Source: Jiangella aurantiaca (GTDB taxonomy: Bacteria > Actinomycetota > Actinomycetes > Jiangellales > Jiangellaceae). Taken from it: 64,000 nt of DNA. Below, piece by piece: positions 22,218 to 29,331 of the stretch (positions are counted from its first letter, which is position 1; each line of letters opens with the position of its first letter). The DNA lies in assembly GCF_004349105.1 (NCBI RefSeq), contig NZ_SMLB01000007.1:124001-188000 (forward strand), written 5' to 3'. Both the position numbers and the translations under genes were made by a program. The notes beneath the pieces were generated by a model. The model saw nothing but the letters and a program-made list of their open reading frames with translations. It was not told where the DNA came from and made no database searches.

Positions 22218-23224
22218 GAGGCGAGCGCCCGCTCGCCCGCGGCCAGCTCGTCGGCCAGCTCCTCCGCCGGATCGGTGTCGCGCCGCACGTCGTCGTACTG
22301 CAGCGCCTTGATCCGCTCGAGCGTCTCCTCCAGCAGGATGCGGTTCGTGCGCTGCAGGTCGACGATCACCAGAAGCGCGAACGTCAGCAGCGCGCCCACG
22401 AGCATCGCGGTGCCGAAGATGAGCGACTGGATGTGGCCGGCGCCGTCGCCCATGAACCAGTAGACGAGGAACCGCACGAACGGCACCAGGCCCGCCACCA
22501 GCATCGGCACGCCGATCCAGCCGAGGATCACGTTCGGCCGGTACATGAGATACGACCGGGAGATCGCCCGGCCGGACAGGTACATGTGCTGCCAGTGGTT
22601 CTTGAACAGGCGCGACTCGCGGGTCTTCGGGTTGGTCACGATCTGCAGCGAGGTGATCGCCAGGCGCTTGTTGCCGGCCTGGATGATCGTCTCCATGCAG
22701 TAGCTGAACTGCGTGACCACGTTGAGCCGGAGCAGCGCGGCGCGGGAGTAGGCGCGGAAGCCGCTCGCGGCGTCCGGCAGGTCCGTGCCCGCCGCGAAGC
22801 TCACCACCCGCGAGCCGAACCGCTGCATCGCCTTCTTGAACGGGGAGAAGTGCGCGATGGTGCTGGTCTGCCGGTCCCCGATCACCACGTCCGCCTGGCC
22901 GGCGATCACCGGCCAGACCAGGTCGGGGATGCGCTCCTGTGGGTACTGGTTGTCGCCGTCGGTGTTCACGACCATGTCCGCCCCATGGGCCAGGGCGTAG
23001 TCGACGCCGTCACGGAACGACCGGGCCAGCCCCATGGTGCGCGGATGCCGGAGCACCTCGGCACCGTAGGAGCGGGCCACCTCGGCGGTCCGGTCGGTCG
23101 AACCGTCGTCGACCACCAGCACGCGGATCTCGTCCACGCCGGGGATCGCATCTGGGATCGACTCCAGCACCAGCGGGAGCGTCTGCTCCTCGTTGAGGCA
23201 CGGGATCTGGACATACAGCTTCAT
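22214..23224 (-). CDS. GT2 glycosyltransferase, polyprenol-phosphate sugar synthase type
   Basis: The 336-residue enzyme has a GT-A domain first (IPCLNEEQTLPLVLESI; DDGST at residues 39-43; metal-binding NTDGDNQYP near 90) and two C-terminal membrane helices near residues 230-300. This is the build of DPM1/GtrB-like synthases that load a sugar onto polyprenyl phosphate. It is the first gene of the operon running down to 18506, so it plausibly supplies the lipid-linked donor used by the DUF2142 proteins. ATG 23224 follows a purine-rich site. Confidence 0.88.
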   Translation of the reverse strand: MKLYVQIPCLNEEQTLPLVLESIPDAIPGVDEIRVLVVDDGSTDRTAEVARSYGAEVLRHPRTMGLARSFRDGVDYALAHGADMVVNTDGDNQYPQERIPDLVWPVIAGQADVVIGDRQTSTIAHFSPFKKAMQRFGSRVVSFAAGTDLPDAASGFRAYSRAALLRLNVVTQFSYCMETIIQAGNKRLAITSLQIVTNPKTRESRLFKNHWQHMYLSGRAISRSYLMYRPNVILGWIGVPMLVAGLVPFVRFLVYWFMGDGAGHIQSLIFGTAMLVGALLTFALLVIVDLQRTNRILLEETLERIKALQYDDVRRDTDPAEELADELAAGERALAS

Positions 23225-23420
23225 GACATCCTCGCGCGGGACTGCAGGGGAGAGCCGCGAGCAGGCTAACCACGGTGCGGGACGTCCGACCGGCCGTCAT
23301 GGCCACTGTTCGTCGAGGGTTCACGGGAGGTATACGTTCCCGCCCGCAGGCGCTGGCCGTCGACGCCGTCCTGCTGTCCGCCGACCGGCTGCGTGCGCCT
23401 GGCGTACCACCACGATCACC

Positions 23421-23456
23421 CGAGCCTCAACACGATCGCAGGCGTGTTGAGGCTCG
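23421..23456. terminator. Hairpin in the gap between sulfatase and glycan operons
   Basis: A perfect 14-bp stem (CGAGCCTCAACACG and its complement) has an eight-base loop. It lies 51-86 bp beyond the sulfatase stop, in the direction of sulfatase transcription. No T run follows, so this is a probable second barrier after the longer hairpin at 23475-23575. The rest of the gap (23225-23420) shows no gene; it must hold the promoter of the GT2 operon. Confidence 0.5.
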
Positions 23457-23474
23457 AGAAAACCTCATGATGGC

Positions 23475-23575
23475 CCCGAGCCCGCCCGGCAGTGGATCCG
23501 CAGCGCTCAGAAGCCGAACAGCGGGTCCCAGGGGTCGTCGTCGGCGCTGCGGATCCACTGCCGGGCGGGCTCGGG
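23475..23575. repeat. Perfect 32-bp inverted repeat spanning the sulfatase stop codon
   Basis: The left arm is 23475-23506, the right arm 23544-23575, and a 37-base spacer lies between. The right arm encodes part of the sulfatase C-terminal tail (QWIRSADD region); the left arm begins directly after the stop codon at 23507-23509. All 32 positions pair, far more than a normal terminator needs. It could end transcription in both directions or be a recent inverted duplication. Confidence 0.8.
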
Positions 23576-25048
23576 CTGGTGGTCCCAGGCGTGGTGCCGG
23601 CCGTGCGCCATCGCCTCGCCGAGGAAGGCGCGCACCTGCTGGCTGGTGACGATGGTCCGGCGGGCCTCCTCGGCGTCCCAGGTCTTCGACAGGTCAGTGC
23701 GCATCCTCTCGGACACGTCGGCGTACGCGGCGTCGTCGACGACGTTGCGCTCTTCGGCCGGGTCGGCGCCCAGGTCGTAGAGCTGGTCGGGCAGGCCGGG
23801 TGCGCGCACCAGCTTGGTCCGGCCGCGGATCACCGCCCGCACCGGCGCGATGGTGCCCTCGGCGTAGTTCTCCAGGATCACGTCCGGGTGCTCGGCGTCG
23901 CGGCCGGCCAGCTGCGGCGCGAGGCTGGCGCCGTCGAACCGGGTGGCGACGCAGTCCGGCAGGGCGGTGCCGGCCAGGTCGGCGAGCGTCGGGTGCAGGT
24001 CGGCCAGCGAGACCGGGGTGGTGACGCGGTGACGGGCGGCGACGCCGGGGCCGGCGGCCAGCAGCGGGATCCGCACCGACCACTCCCGCAGCGTGCGCTT
24101 GAAGAACATGTCGTGCTCGCCGAGCTGGTCGCCGTGGTCGCTGGTGAACAGGACGACGGTGTCGTCGGCCAGGCGGAGGCGGTCCACCTCGGCCACCAGC
24201 CGGCCCACGACGTCGTCGACGTAGCTGATCATCGCGTAGTAGCCGCGGCGGGCCAGGTACACCTGCTCCTCGGTGACATCGTGGCGGTCGACGCCGTGGA
24301 AGGCGTTCACCCAGGCGTCCAGCGGATGCCGTTCGGGCGCGGCGGCGGACCGGTCGGGCAGCCGGATGGGCCGGCCCTCGTAGCGGTCCCAGTACTCCGC
24401 CGGAGCCGCGTACGGGTCGTGCGGCTGGGTCATCGACGTGACCAGCAGCCAAGGCTCGGTCCGGCGCGGCCCGGTGTCCAGCGCCAGCTCGCGCAGCCGC
24501 TGGAGGGTCCGGAACCGCACCTCCTCGTCGTAGTGCATCTGGTACGTCCACGGCTGGGGGCCGGATCGGTTGAGGATGTCGACGTACTCGCGGCCGCCGC
24601 TGCGCTGCCGGCCCGACAGCCGCGGCGGGTCGCCGAGGCTCTCCCACGGCCGGGTCCAGGTGAGGTCGGCCGGGAAGATGTCGGTGGTCAGCCGCTCCTC
24701 GAACCCGTGCAGCTGGTCGGGCCCGACGAAATGCATCTTCCCCGCGAGGATGGTGCGGTAGCCGGCCCGCCGCAGGGTGTGCGCGAACGTCGGCACCGAG
24801 GCGGGGAACTCCTCGGCGTTGTCGTTGCACGGGACGGCGCTGGGCAGCCGGCCGGTCATCATCGACGCGCGCGACGGTACGCACAGCGGTGAGTTGGCGT
24901 AGGCGTTCTCGAACACCACCCCGCGCTCGGCCAGCGCGTCCAGGTGCGGGGTGAGGACCTCGTCGTTGCCGTACGCGCCGAGGCCGAACGCCGTCAGCTG
25001 GTCGACCATGACGATGAGGACGTTCGGCGGCTGCGGCTGCCCTGTCAC
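23507..25048 (-). CDS. Choline-sulfatase-like sulfatase
   Basis: The 513-residue cytoplasmic sulfatase has metal-binding LIVMVDQL, the CVPSR formylglycine signature at Cys56 within NSPLCVPSRASMMTGRLPS, and the GKMHFVGPDQLHGFEERL segment typical of choline sulfatases. Its C-terminal part (RTIVTSQQVRAFLGEA, then WDHQPEPARQWIRS) matches the choline-sulfatase C-terminal extension as I know it. GTG 25048 follows AAGGAG at a good distance; the longer open frame upstream is shadow sequence. It is the last gene of an ABC operon and would release sulfate from an imported ester such as choline sulfate; the exact substrate is inferred. Confidence 0.85.
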   Translation of the reverse strand: MTGQPQPPNVLIVMVDQLTAFGLGAYGNDEVLTPHLDALAERGVVFENAYANSPLCVPSRASMMTGRLPSAVPCNDNAEEFPASVPTFAHTLRRAGYRTILAGKMHFVGPDQLHGFEERLTTDIFPADLTWTRPWESLGDPPRLSGRQRSGGREYVDILNRSGPQPWTYQMHYDEEVRFRTLQRLRELALDTGPRRTEPWLLVTSMTQPHDPYAAPAEYWDRYEGRPIRLPDRSAAAPERHPLDAWVNAFHGVDRHDVTEEQVYLARRGYYAMISYVDDVVGRLVAEVDRLRLADDTVVLFTSDHGDQLGEHDMFFKRTLREWSVRIPLLAAGPGVAARHRVTTPVSLADLHPTLADLAGTALPDCVATRFDGASLAPQLAGRDAEHPDVILENYAEGTIAPVRAVIRGRTKLVRAPGLPDQLYDLGADPAEERNVVDDAAYADVSERMRTDLSKTWDAEEARRTIVTSQQVRAFLGEAMAHGRHHAWDHQPEPARQWIRSADDDPWDPLFGF

Positions 25049-25068
25049 GGGGGCGGGTCTCCTTGCGG

Positions 25069-26085
25069 TCAGGACGCGACGGCGTCGGTGTAGATGGAGG
25101 TGTCGAAGAACTGGTCGGGCTCGACGAACTGGGGCAGCGCGCCGATGTCGACGAACACCTGCTCCATGCGGCCGACCCAGTCCAGCGCGGTGCCGTCCTC
25201 GTAGAGAGCGGCCCACTCGTCGTTGGTGTAGGTCTGCGTCTTGCCGTAGATCTCGGCGCAGTCCGCGGCGGTCATGAACTCCTCCAGCCGCGGGCACGCG
25301 TCGGCGAGGGCGGCGTCGCGGTCGGCGGTGAGGTCCTCGTTCGAGCGCAGCCACACCTCGGCCAGCCTCGCGAGGGTGTCCTTGTGGTCGGCGTAGAAGT
25401 CGTTGTTCGCGACCCAGCCGCCGGCGATCGCGGCGTCCTCGTAGTCGGCGGACGTGGCGATGAGCGTGGCATCGGGCAGCTGCTCCTCGACCTGCGCGTC
25501 GAACGGCGCCCAGAGCGCGGCCGCCGGCACCCCGCCGGTGACGAACGTGTTGGCGACGGCCGGCATGTCGAGGTTGACGATCTCGACGTCGTCGGCCGGG
25601 ACGCCCTCGGCCGCCAGCGCGACGTGCAGCAGCAGGTGCGCCGCCGACCCTGTCGTGGTGGCCACCTCGGTGCCGGCGAGGTCGGCCACCGACTCGATGC
25701 CAGAGTCGGGCGCCGCCCAGATCTGCTGGATGTCGGCCTCGAGGTTGTTCAGCAGGAACAGCTTGCCCTGGCCGCGGGCGGGGAAGTTGGCGACGACGGC
25801 GCCCATGACGCCGACGTCGATGCTGCCGCCGGTGAGCGCGTTGGACAGCGAGATGCCGGTCTGGAACGGAGTGAGCTCGACCTCGATGTCCTGCTCGGCG
25901 AAGTAGCCGCGCTCGTCGGCCAGCAGCAGGTTCATCGCCGGCGCCGGCCCGGGTATGTAGCCGATCCTGACGGTGGCCGGCCCGCCCTCGGCGCTGGCGT
26001 CGTCGCCGTCGTCGCCGCCACAGGCGGTGAGCAGCAAGGCGAGCGCGGCCGCACCGGCCACGGCGGCAGACGTCGTCGTCCGCAT
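25069..26085 (-). CDS. ABC transporter solute-binding lipoprotein (SsuA/TauA/NMT1-like)
   Basis: The 338-residue lipoprotein has lipobox LLTAC with Cys22. The body (VRIGYIPGPAPAMNLLLADERGYF, LTGGSIDVGVMG, LAGTEVATTTGSAAHLLLHVAL) is the NMT1/SsuA type that binds sulfonates, sulfate esters, taurine or nitrogen compounds. The second ATG (26085) has GAGGAG six bases upstream; an ATG at 26091 is in frame but overlaps that site. The sulfatase encoded 20 bp downstream suggests a sulfate ester as cargo. Confidence 0.92.
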   Translation of the reverse strand: MRTTTSAAVAGAAALALLLTACGGDDGDDASAEGGPATVRIGYIPGPAPAMNLLLADERGYFAEQDIEVELTPFQTGISLSNALTGGSIDVGVMGAVVANFPARGQGKLFLLNNLEADIQQIWAAPDSGIESVADLAGTEVATTTGSAAHLLLHVALAAEGVPADDVEIVNLDMPAVANTFVTGGVPAAALWAPFDAQVEEQLPDATLIATSADYEDAAIAGGWVANNDFYADHKDTLARLAEVWLRSNEDLTADRDAALADACPRLEEFMTAADCAEIYGKTQTYTNDEWAALYEDGTALDWVGRMEQVFVDIGALPQFVEPDQFFDTSIYTDAVAS

Positions 26086-26087
26086 GA

Positions 26088-26873
26088 TCATCTCCTCGAA
26101 CGCAGTAGGGTCTCGATGTGCCGGCGGAGCCGGACGAACTCCGGCTCGGTCTTGATCTCGTGGGTGCGCCGGTCGCCCCACGGGACGTCGACGACCTCCT
26201 GGACGGTCGCGGGTCGTGCGCTCATGACGACGACCCGGTCGGCCAGGAAGATCGCCTCCTCCACCTGGTGGGTGACGAACAGGACGGTGCGCCGCTCGCG
26301 CTGGTTGATGTCGACCAGCGCCTCCTGCATCTGCTCGCGGGTCTGCGCGTCGAGCGCCGCGAACGGCTCGTCCATGAGCAGGATCTCGGGGTCGACGGCG
26401 TACGCGCGGGCGATGGCGACCCGCTGGCGCATGCCGCCGGACAGCGTCTTGGGCAGAGCGTCGGCGAACTCGGTGAGCCCCATCATGTCGAGGTACCGAT
26501 CGGTGACGCGGGCCCGCTCCGGCCGCGTGCCCTTCCAAGCGCGCAGCCGGGTGCCGAAGTCGATGTTCCGCCGGACCGTCAGCCAGGGGAAGATCGCGTA
26601 CTCCTGGAACACCACGCACCGCGACGGGCCCGGCCCGCGCACCGGCTCGCCGTTGACCAGCAGCTCGCCCCGGTCCGGGGTGACGAAGCCGGCGATCGCG
26701 TTGAGCAGCGTGCTCTTGCCGGAGCCGCTGGGGCCGACGACGGCGACGAACTCGCCGTCGTCGATGTCGAGGTCGACGTCCTGCAGGACGGAGACCGCCT
26801 TGGGCCCGGTGCCGAAGCTCTTGCTGACCGAGCGGACGGACAGCCCGCTGGTGGCGGTGGTGTGCTGCGTCAT
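26088..26873 (-). CDS. ABC transporter ATP-binding protein (SsuB/TauB-like)
   Basis: The 261-residue ATPase shows Walker A GPSGSGKST at residues 47-55, the Q-loop region, signature LSGGMRQRV, and Walker B ILLMDEPFAALD. It powers the importer formed with the flanking permease and binding protein. The start overlaps the permease stop by four bases, and its own stop overlaps the upstream candidate start of the binding protein. Confidence 0.95.
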   Translation of the reverse strand: MTQHTTATSGLSVRSVSKSFGTGPKAVSVLQDVDLDIDDGEFVAVVGPSGSGKSTLLNAIAGFVTPDRGELLVNGEPVRGPGPSRCVVFQEYAIFPWLTVRRNIDFGTRLRAWKGTRPERARVTDRYLDMMGLTEFADALPKTLSGGMRQRVAIARAYAVDPEILLMDEPFAALDAQTREQMQEALVDINQRERRTVLFVTHQVEEAIFLADRVVVMSARPATVQEVVDVPWGDRRTHEIKTEPEFVRLRRHIETLLRSRR

Positions 26874-27697
26874 CGGCTTCCCCTGTCCTGCCAGCGAACG
26901 ACGTAGGCCGAGAGCATCCGGATCCCGGTGTCCATGACCAGCGCCGAGAGGCCGATCAGGATGATCCCGGCGTAGACCGTCGGGATGTCGAGGAAGTTGC
27001 TCGCGTTCTGGATGACCGCGCCGAGACCCTGCTGGGCGGCGACCAGCTCGGCCGCGACCAGCGATGCCCAGCCGATGCCCAGCGAGACCCGGGCGGCGGT
27101 CATGATGTGCGGCACCGAGAGCGGGAAGACGACCTTGGTGAGGATCTCGAGCCGGGTCGCGCCCAGCGTCTGGGCGGCGCGCACGTACTTCTCCTCCAGC
27201 GCGGCCACGCCCTCGTAGACGATGACGATGGTCGCGAAGAAGGCGGCCCAGACCAGGACGATGCCGCGCGACAGCTCGCCGATGCCGAAGTAGACGATGA
27301 CCAGCGGGACCAGCGCGATGGGCGGCAACGCCCGGAGGAAGTTCACCAACGGGTTGAACATCGCCCGGGCGATGCCGAACCAGCCCAGCACGAACCCGAT
27401 CGGCGCGGCGATGGCCAGGCCCAGCCCGACCCCGACGAGCACCCGCCGGAAGCTGATCAGCAGGTCGTCGAGCAGCCCGTTGCCGAGTCCGTCGACGATG
27501 ACCCGGCCGACCTCGAGCGGCGTCGGCAGCAGGCCGGCGCCGAACACCTCGCCGACGGCCATCAGGTGCCAGGCCACGACGACGACGGCGAACCCGGCGG
27601 CGCCGAGTCCGAGCCGGCCGAGCCGTGCGCCGGCCTCGAACCGGCGGACGCGGACGGTGCGGTCGTACCGGCCGACGCCGGCACCTACTCCCGTCAC
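26870..27697 (-). CDS. ABC transporter permease (SsuC/TauC-like)
   Basis: The 275-residue permease has about six helices and the EAA-type loop RAAQTLGATRLEILTKVVFP. GTG 27697 was chosen because AAGGAG lies six to seven bases before it. It is the first gene of the operon permease-ATPase-binding protein-sulfatase. A palindrome matching the GntR operator lies 12-24 bp upstream, so transcription probably depends on the divergent GntR protein. Confidence 0.92.
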   Translation of the reverse strand: MTGVGAGVGRYDRTVRVRRFEAGARLGRLGLGAAGFAVVVVAWHLMAVGEVFGAGLLPTPLEVGRVIVDGLGNGLLDDLLISFRRVLVGVGLGLAIAAPIGFVLGWFGIARAMFNPLVNFLRALPPIALVPLVIVYFGIGELSRGIVLVWAAFFATIVIVYEGVAALEEKYVRAAQTLGATRLEILTKVVFPLSVPHIMTAARVSLGIGWASLVAAELVAAQQGLGAVIQNASNFLDIPTVYAGIILIGLSALVMDTGIRMLSAYVVRWQDRGSR

Positions 27698-27708
27698 GAT
27701 GCGCTCCT

Positions 27709-27721
27709 TTGGTTGAACCAA
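27709..27721. promoter_or_regulatory. GntR operator candidate before the ABC/sulfatase operon
   Basis: TTGGTTGAACCAA is a perfect palindrome around one base. The core TGGTYGAACCA recurs at 27824-27834 before the GntR gene. It sits just upstream of the permease ribosome site, where bound protein would block transcription. Confidence 0.7.
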
Positions 27722-27822
27722 TAATGCGATTAAGACCGAGGAAAGTTGCGGACCTTTTTACGCCGCCTTGATTCGACCGTCAAGCCATGGCAACGGGTTG
27801 TGCGCGACTGGATCGCGGTTAT

Positions 27823-27858
27823 ATGGTCGAACCATTGATGAGAGGATCATGGTTCGAT
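27823..27858. promoter_or_regulatory. GntR operator and half-site before the GntR gene
   Basis: ATGGTCGAACCAT (27823-27835) shares the core TGGTYGAACCA with the site at 27709. A further half-site, ATGGTTCGA (27850-27858), overlaps the GntR start codon. This arrangement suggests autoregulation. Confidence 0.65.
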
Positions 27859-28627
27859 GACTCTTCCGAGCACGTCCGACGCGGTGCGGCGGCCACGCGT
27901 CGACACGGTCACGTCGAGGCTGCGCGCCCTGATCGCCGAGGAGCGTGCCCGCGGTGGTGACCGGCTGCCGCCGGAGAAGGAGCTGAGCGAGCAGCTCGGT
28001 ACGTCGCGCGGCACCCTGCGTGAGGCGCTGGCCACGCTGGAGGCCGCGGGCGAGATCGAGCGGCGCCGGCGGGTGGGGACGCTGATCACGGCGCCGCAGC
28101 GGTTCAGCCTCGATCGCGCCATCGCCTACCCGATCGACTACATCTGCTCGGTGTCGAGCATCCTGGGTGGCGCGAGCGTCGCGCACACCGTGCGCAAGGT
28201 CAGCGTGCACCGGGAGGCCGCCGACGACGAGAGCGGCCCGCTACTGGGGCTGGCCGCCGGGGCGCCGGTGTTCCGGGTCAGCCGGTCCTACGACGTCGAC
28301 GGTGGCCCGGCGGCGCTGGTCGAGCACACCCTCCCGACCACGCTGAACGGCCACGAGGTGCGCATCAACTCGCTGACCGACGGCGTCACCACGTTCTTCC
28401 GCGACGTCGAGCACATCCCGCTGGTCCGCAGCGACCACGCCGTCACGGCGGTCGCCGCCACCGGCGAGCTGGCCGCCGAGCTCGAGGTGGCGCCCGGCGC
28501 GCCGCTGCTGGTCGTGCACTGCCGGCTGTTCAGCGACGACGAGCGCATCATCGCCCTCGGCCGCCTGGTCTTCCGGCCCGACGCCCTCTACCTGACCTCG
28601 AGCGCCTACCCGCGCGCCATGCCCTGA
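27857..28627 (+). CDS. GntR family regulator, HutC type (UTRA domain)
   Basis: The 256-residue protein has an N-terminal winged helix (RLRALIAEERARGGDRLPPEKELSEQ region, then SRGTLREALATLEAAGEIERR) at about residues 15-80. A UTRA ligand domain follows (GLAAGAPVFRVSRSYDVDGGPAALVEHTLP; FFRDVEHIPLVRSDHAVTAV). HutC-type proteins are usually repressors released by a metabolite of their pathway. Divergent placement and shared palindromes tie it to the choline-sulfatase/ABC operon. It overlaps the convergent endonuclease III-like gene by 22 bp. Confidence 0.9.
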   Translation: MTLPSTSDAVRRPRVDTVTSRLRALIAEERARGGDRLPPEKELSEQLGTSRGTLREALATLEAAGEIERRRRVGTLITAPQRFSLDRAIAYPIDYICSVSSILGGASVAHTVRKVSVHREAADDESGPLLGLAAGAPVFRVSRSYDVDGGPAALVEHTLPTTLNGHEVRINSLTDGVTTFFRDVEHIPLVRSDHAVTAVAATGELAAELEVAPGAPLLVVHCRLFSDDERIIALGRLVFRPDALYLTSSAYPRAMP

Positions 28628-29244
28628 GCGGCGACGTCGTCGTCGAGCGTCGCGCGGACGCAGACGGCCGTCAGACGGGGCAGGTCCGCCAGCGGCACCA
28701 GGCCCGCCAGCCCTTTCGGCGACGACGGCAGCCCGAGCTTCCGGGCGCCGTCGGCCGCACGGTCGTCGACGTACGGCGCGACGTCGGTCCAGACGCCCTG
28801 GACCTCGCGGCAGAAGATCGCCGCACCCGTCGGACCGATCCCCGGCACGTCCTGGAGTCGCTGTTCCAGCGCGCGGGTCGACTCCGCTGCGTCGTGCAGC
28901 AGGCGCAAATCACCCCGATATCGGTCGAGCAGCAGCTCGGCACCATCACCCAGCATCGTGGCGGTGCGCTCGTCATAGCGGCGGTAGTGGCCCCGCCCAA
29001 GCGCGTCGACCCGCTGCTGCCAGGTAGCGTCGGCCATCCGCCGCGGCGTCCGGAACCCGGCCTTGGACAGCTCCTTCGCCGCGACGACCGCGATGTCCGC
29101 GTCGATGCGGGCGGACAGCAGGACCGCCAACACGAGCAGCCGGTACAGCGGCGACGGCTTGTCGGCCAGCTTGATGCCGGCCTGCTGGGCGTAGGTCTGG
29201 CCGTACCGCCGGAGCAGCTCGGCGACCTGGTCGCTGCGTCCCAT
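28606..29244 (-). CDS. Endonuclease III-like HhH-GPD protein, atypical active site
   Basis: The 212-residue protein has the endonuclease III fold: YRLLVLAVLLSARIDADI near residue 35, a helix-hairpin-helix with LQDVPGIGPTGAAIF, and a downstream Asp pair in APYVDDR. Two normal features are absent: the catalytic Lys after the glycine hairpin (Pro-Thr is found instead) and the four-cysteine iron-sulfur loop at the C-terminus (only two scattered cysteines). It may be a monofunctional glycosylase or a non-catalytic DNA-binding relative. ATG 29244 has a sigma-B-like promoter only ten bases upstream; the open frame beyond is shadow sequence. Confidence 0.7.
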   Translation of the reverse strand: MGRSDQVAELLRRYGQTYAQQAGIKLADKPSPLYRLLVLAVLLSARIDADIAVVAAKELSKAGFRTPRRMADATWQQRVDALGRGHYRRYDERTATMLGDGAELLLDRYRGDLRLLHDAAESTRALEQRLQDVPGIGPTGAAIFCREVQGVWTDVAPYVDDRAADGARKLGLPSSPKGLAGLVPLADLPRLTAVCVRATLDDDVAAQGMARG

Positions 29245-29253
29245 GCCGCCCGC

Positions 29254-29278
29254 GTACCCGGGCCCACGTCGGGCATGC
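29254..29278 (-). promoter_or_regulatory. Sigma-B-like promoter of the endonuclease III-like gene
   Basis: On the minus strand GCAT-N15-GGGTAC ends nine bases before the ATG at 29244, predicting a very short leader or leaderless mRNA. Its -35 shares the GCATGC sequence with the promoter of the divergent P450. Confidence 0.6.
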
Positions 29279-29298
29279 GCGGGGGCTGGGCCGGGTAC
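29273..29298 (+). promoter_or_regulatory. Sigma-B-like promoter of the CYP152-type gene
   Basis: GCAT-N16-GGGTAC is placed 33 bases before the GTG start at 29332. It supports the downstream GTG as start, because the upstream ATG at 29275 would lie inside the promoter. Confidence 0.55.
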
Positions 29299-29331
29299 CT
29301 GGTCAGCCAGCGGTGGACAGAGGGGACGACG

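Noticed and set aside
23475-23575. Terminal inverted repeats of an insertion sequence
   Set aside because: The arms are only 37 bases apart, one arm is sulfatase coding sequence, and no transposase or target duplication is present.
28894-29331. N-terminal extension of the P450 to 548 residues
   Set aside because: The upstream part lies opposite the endonuclease III-like gene and has shadow composition; family length, ribosome site and promoter favour GTG 29332.
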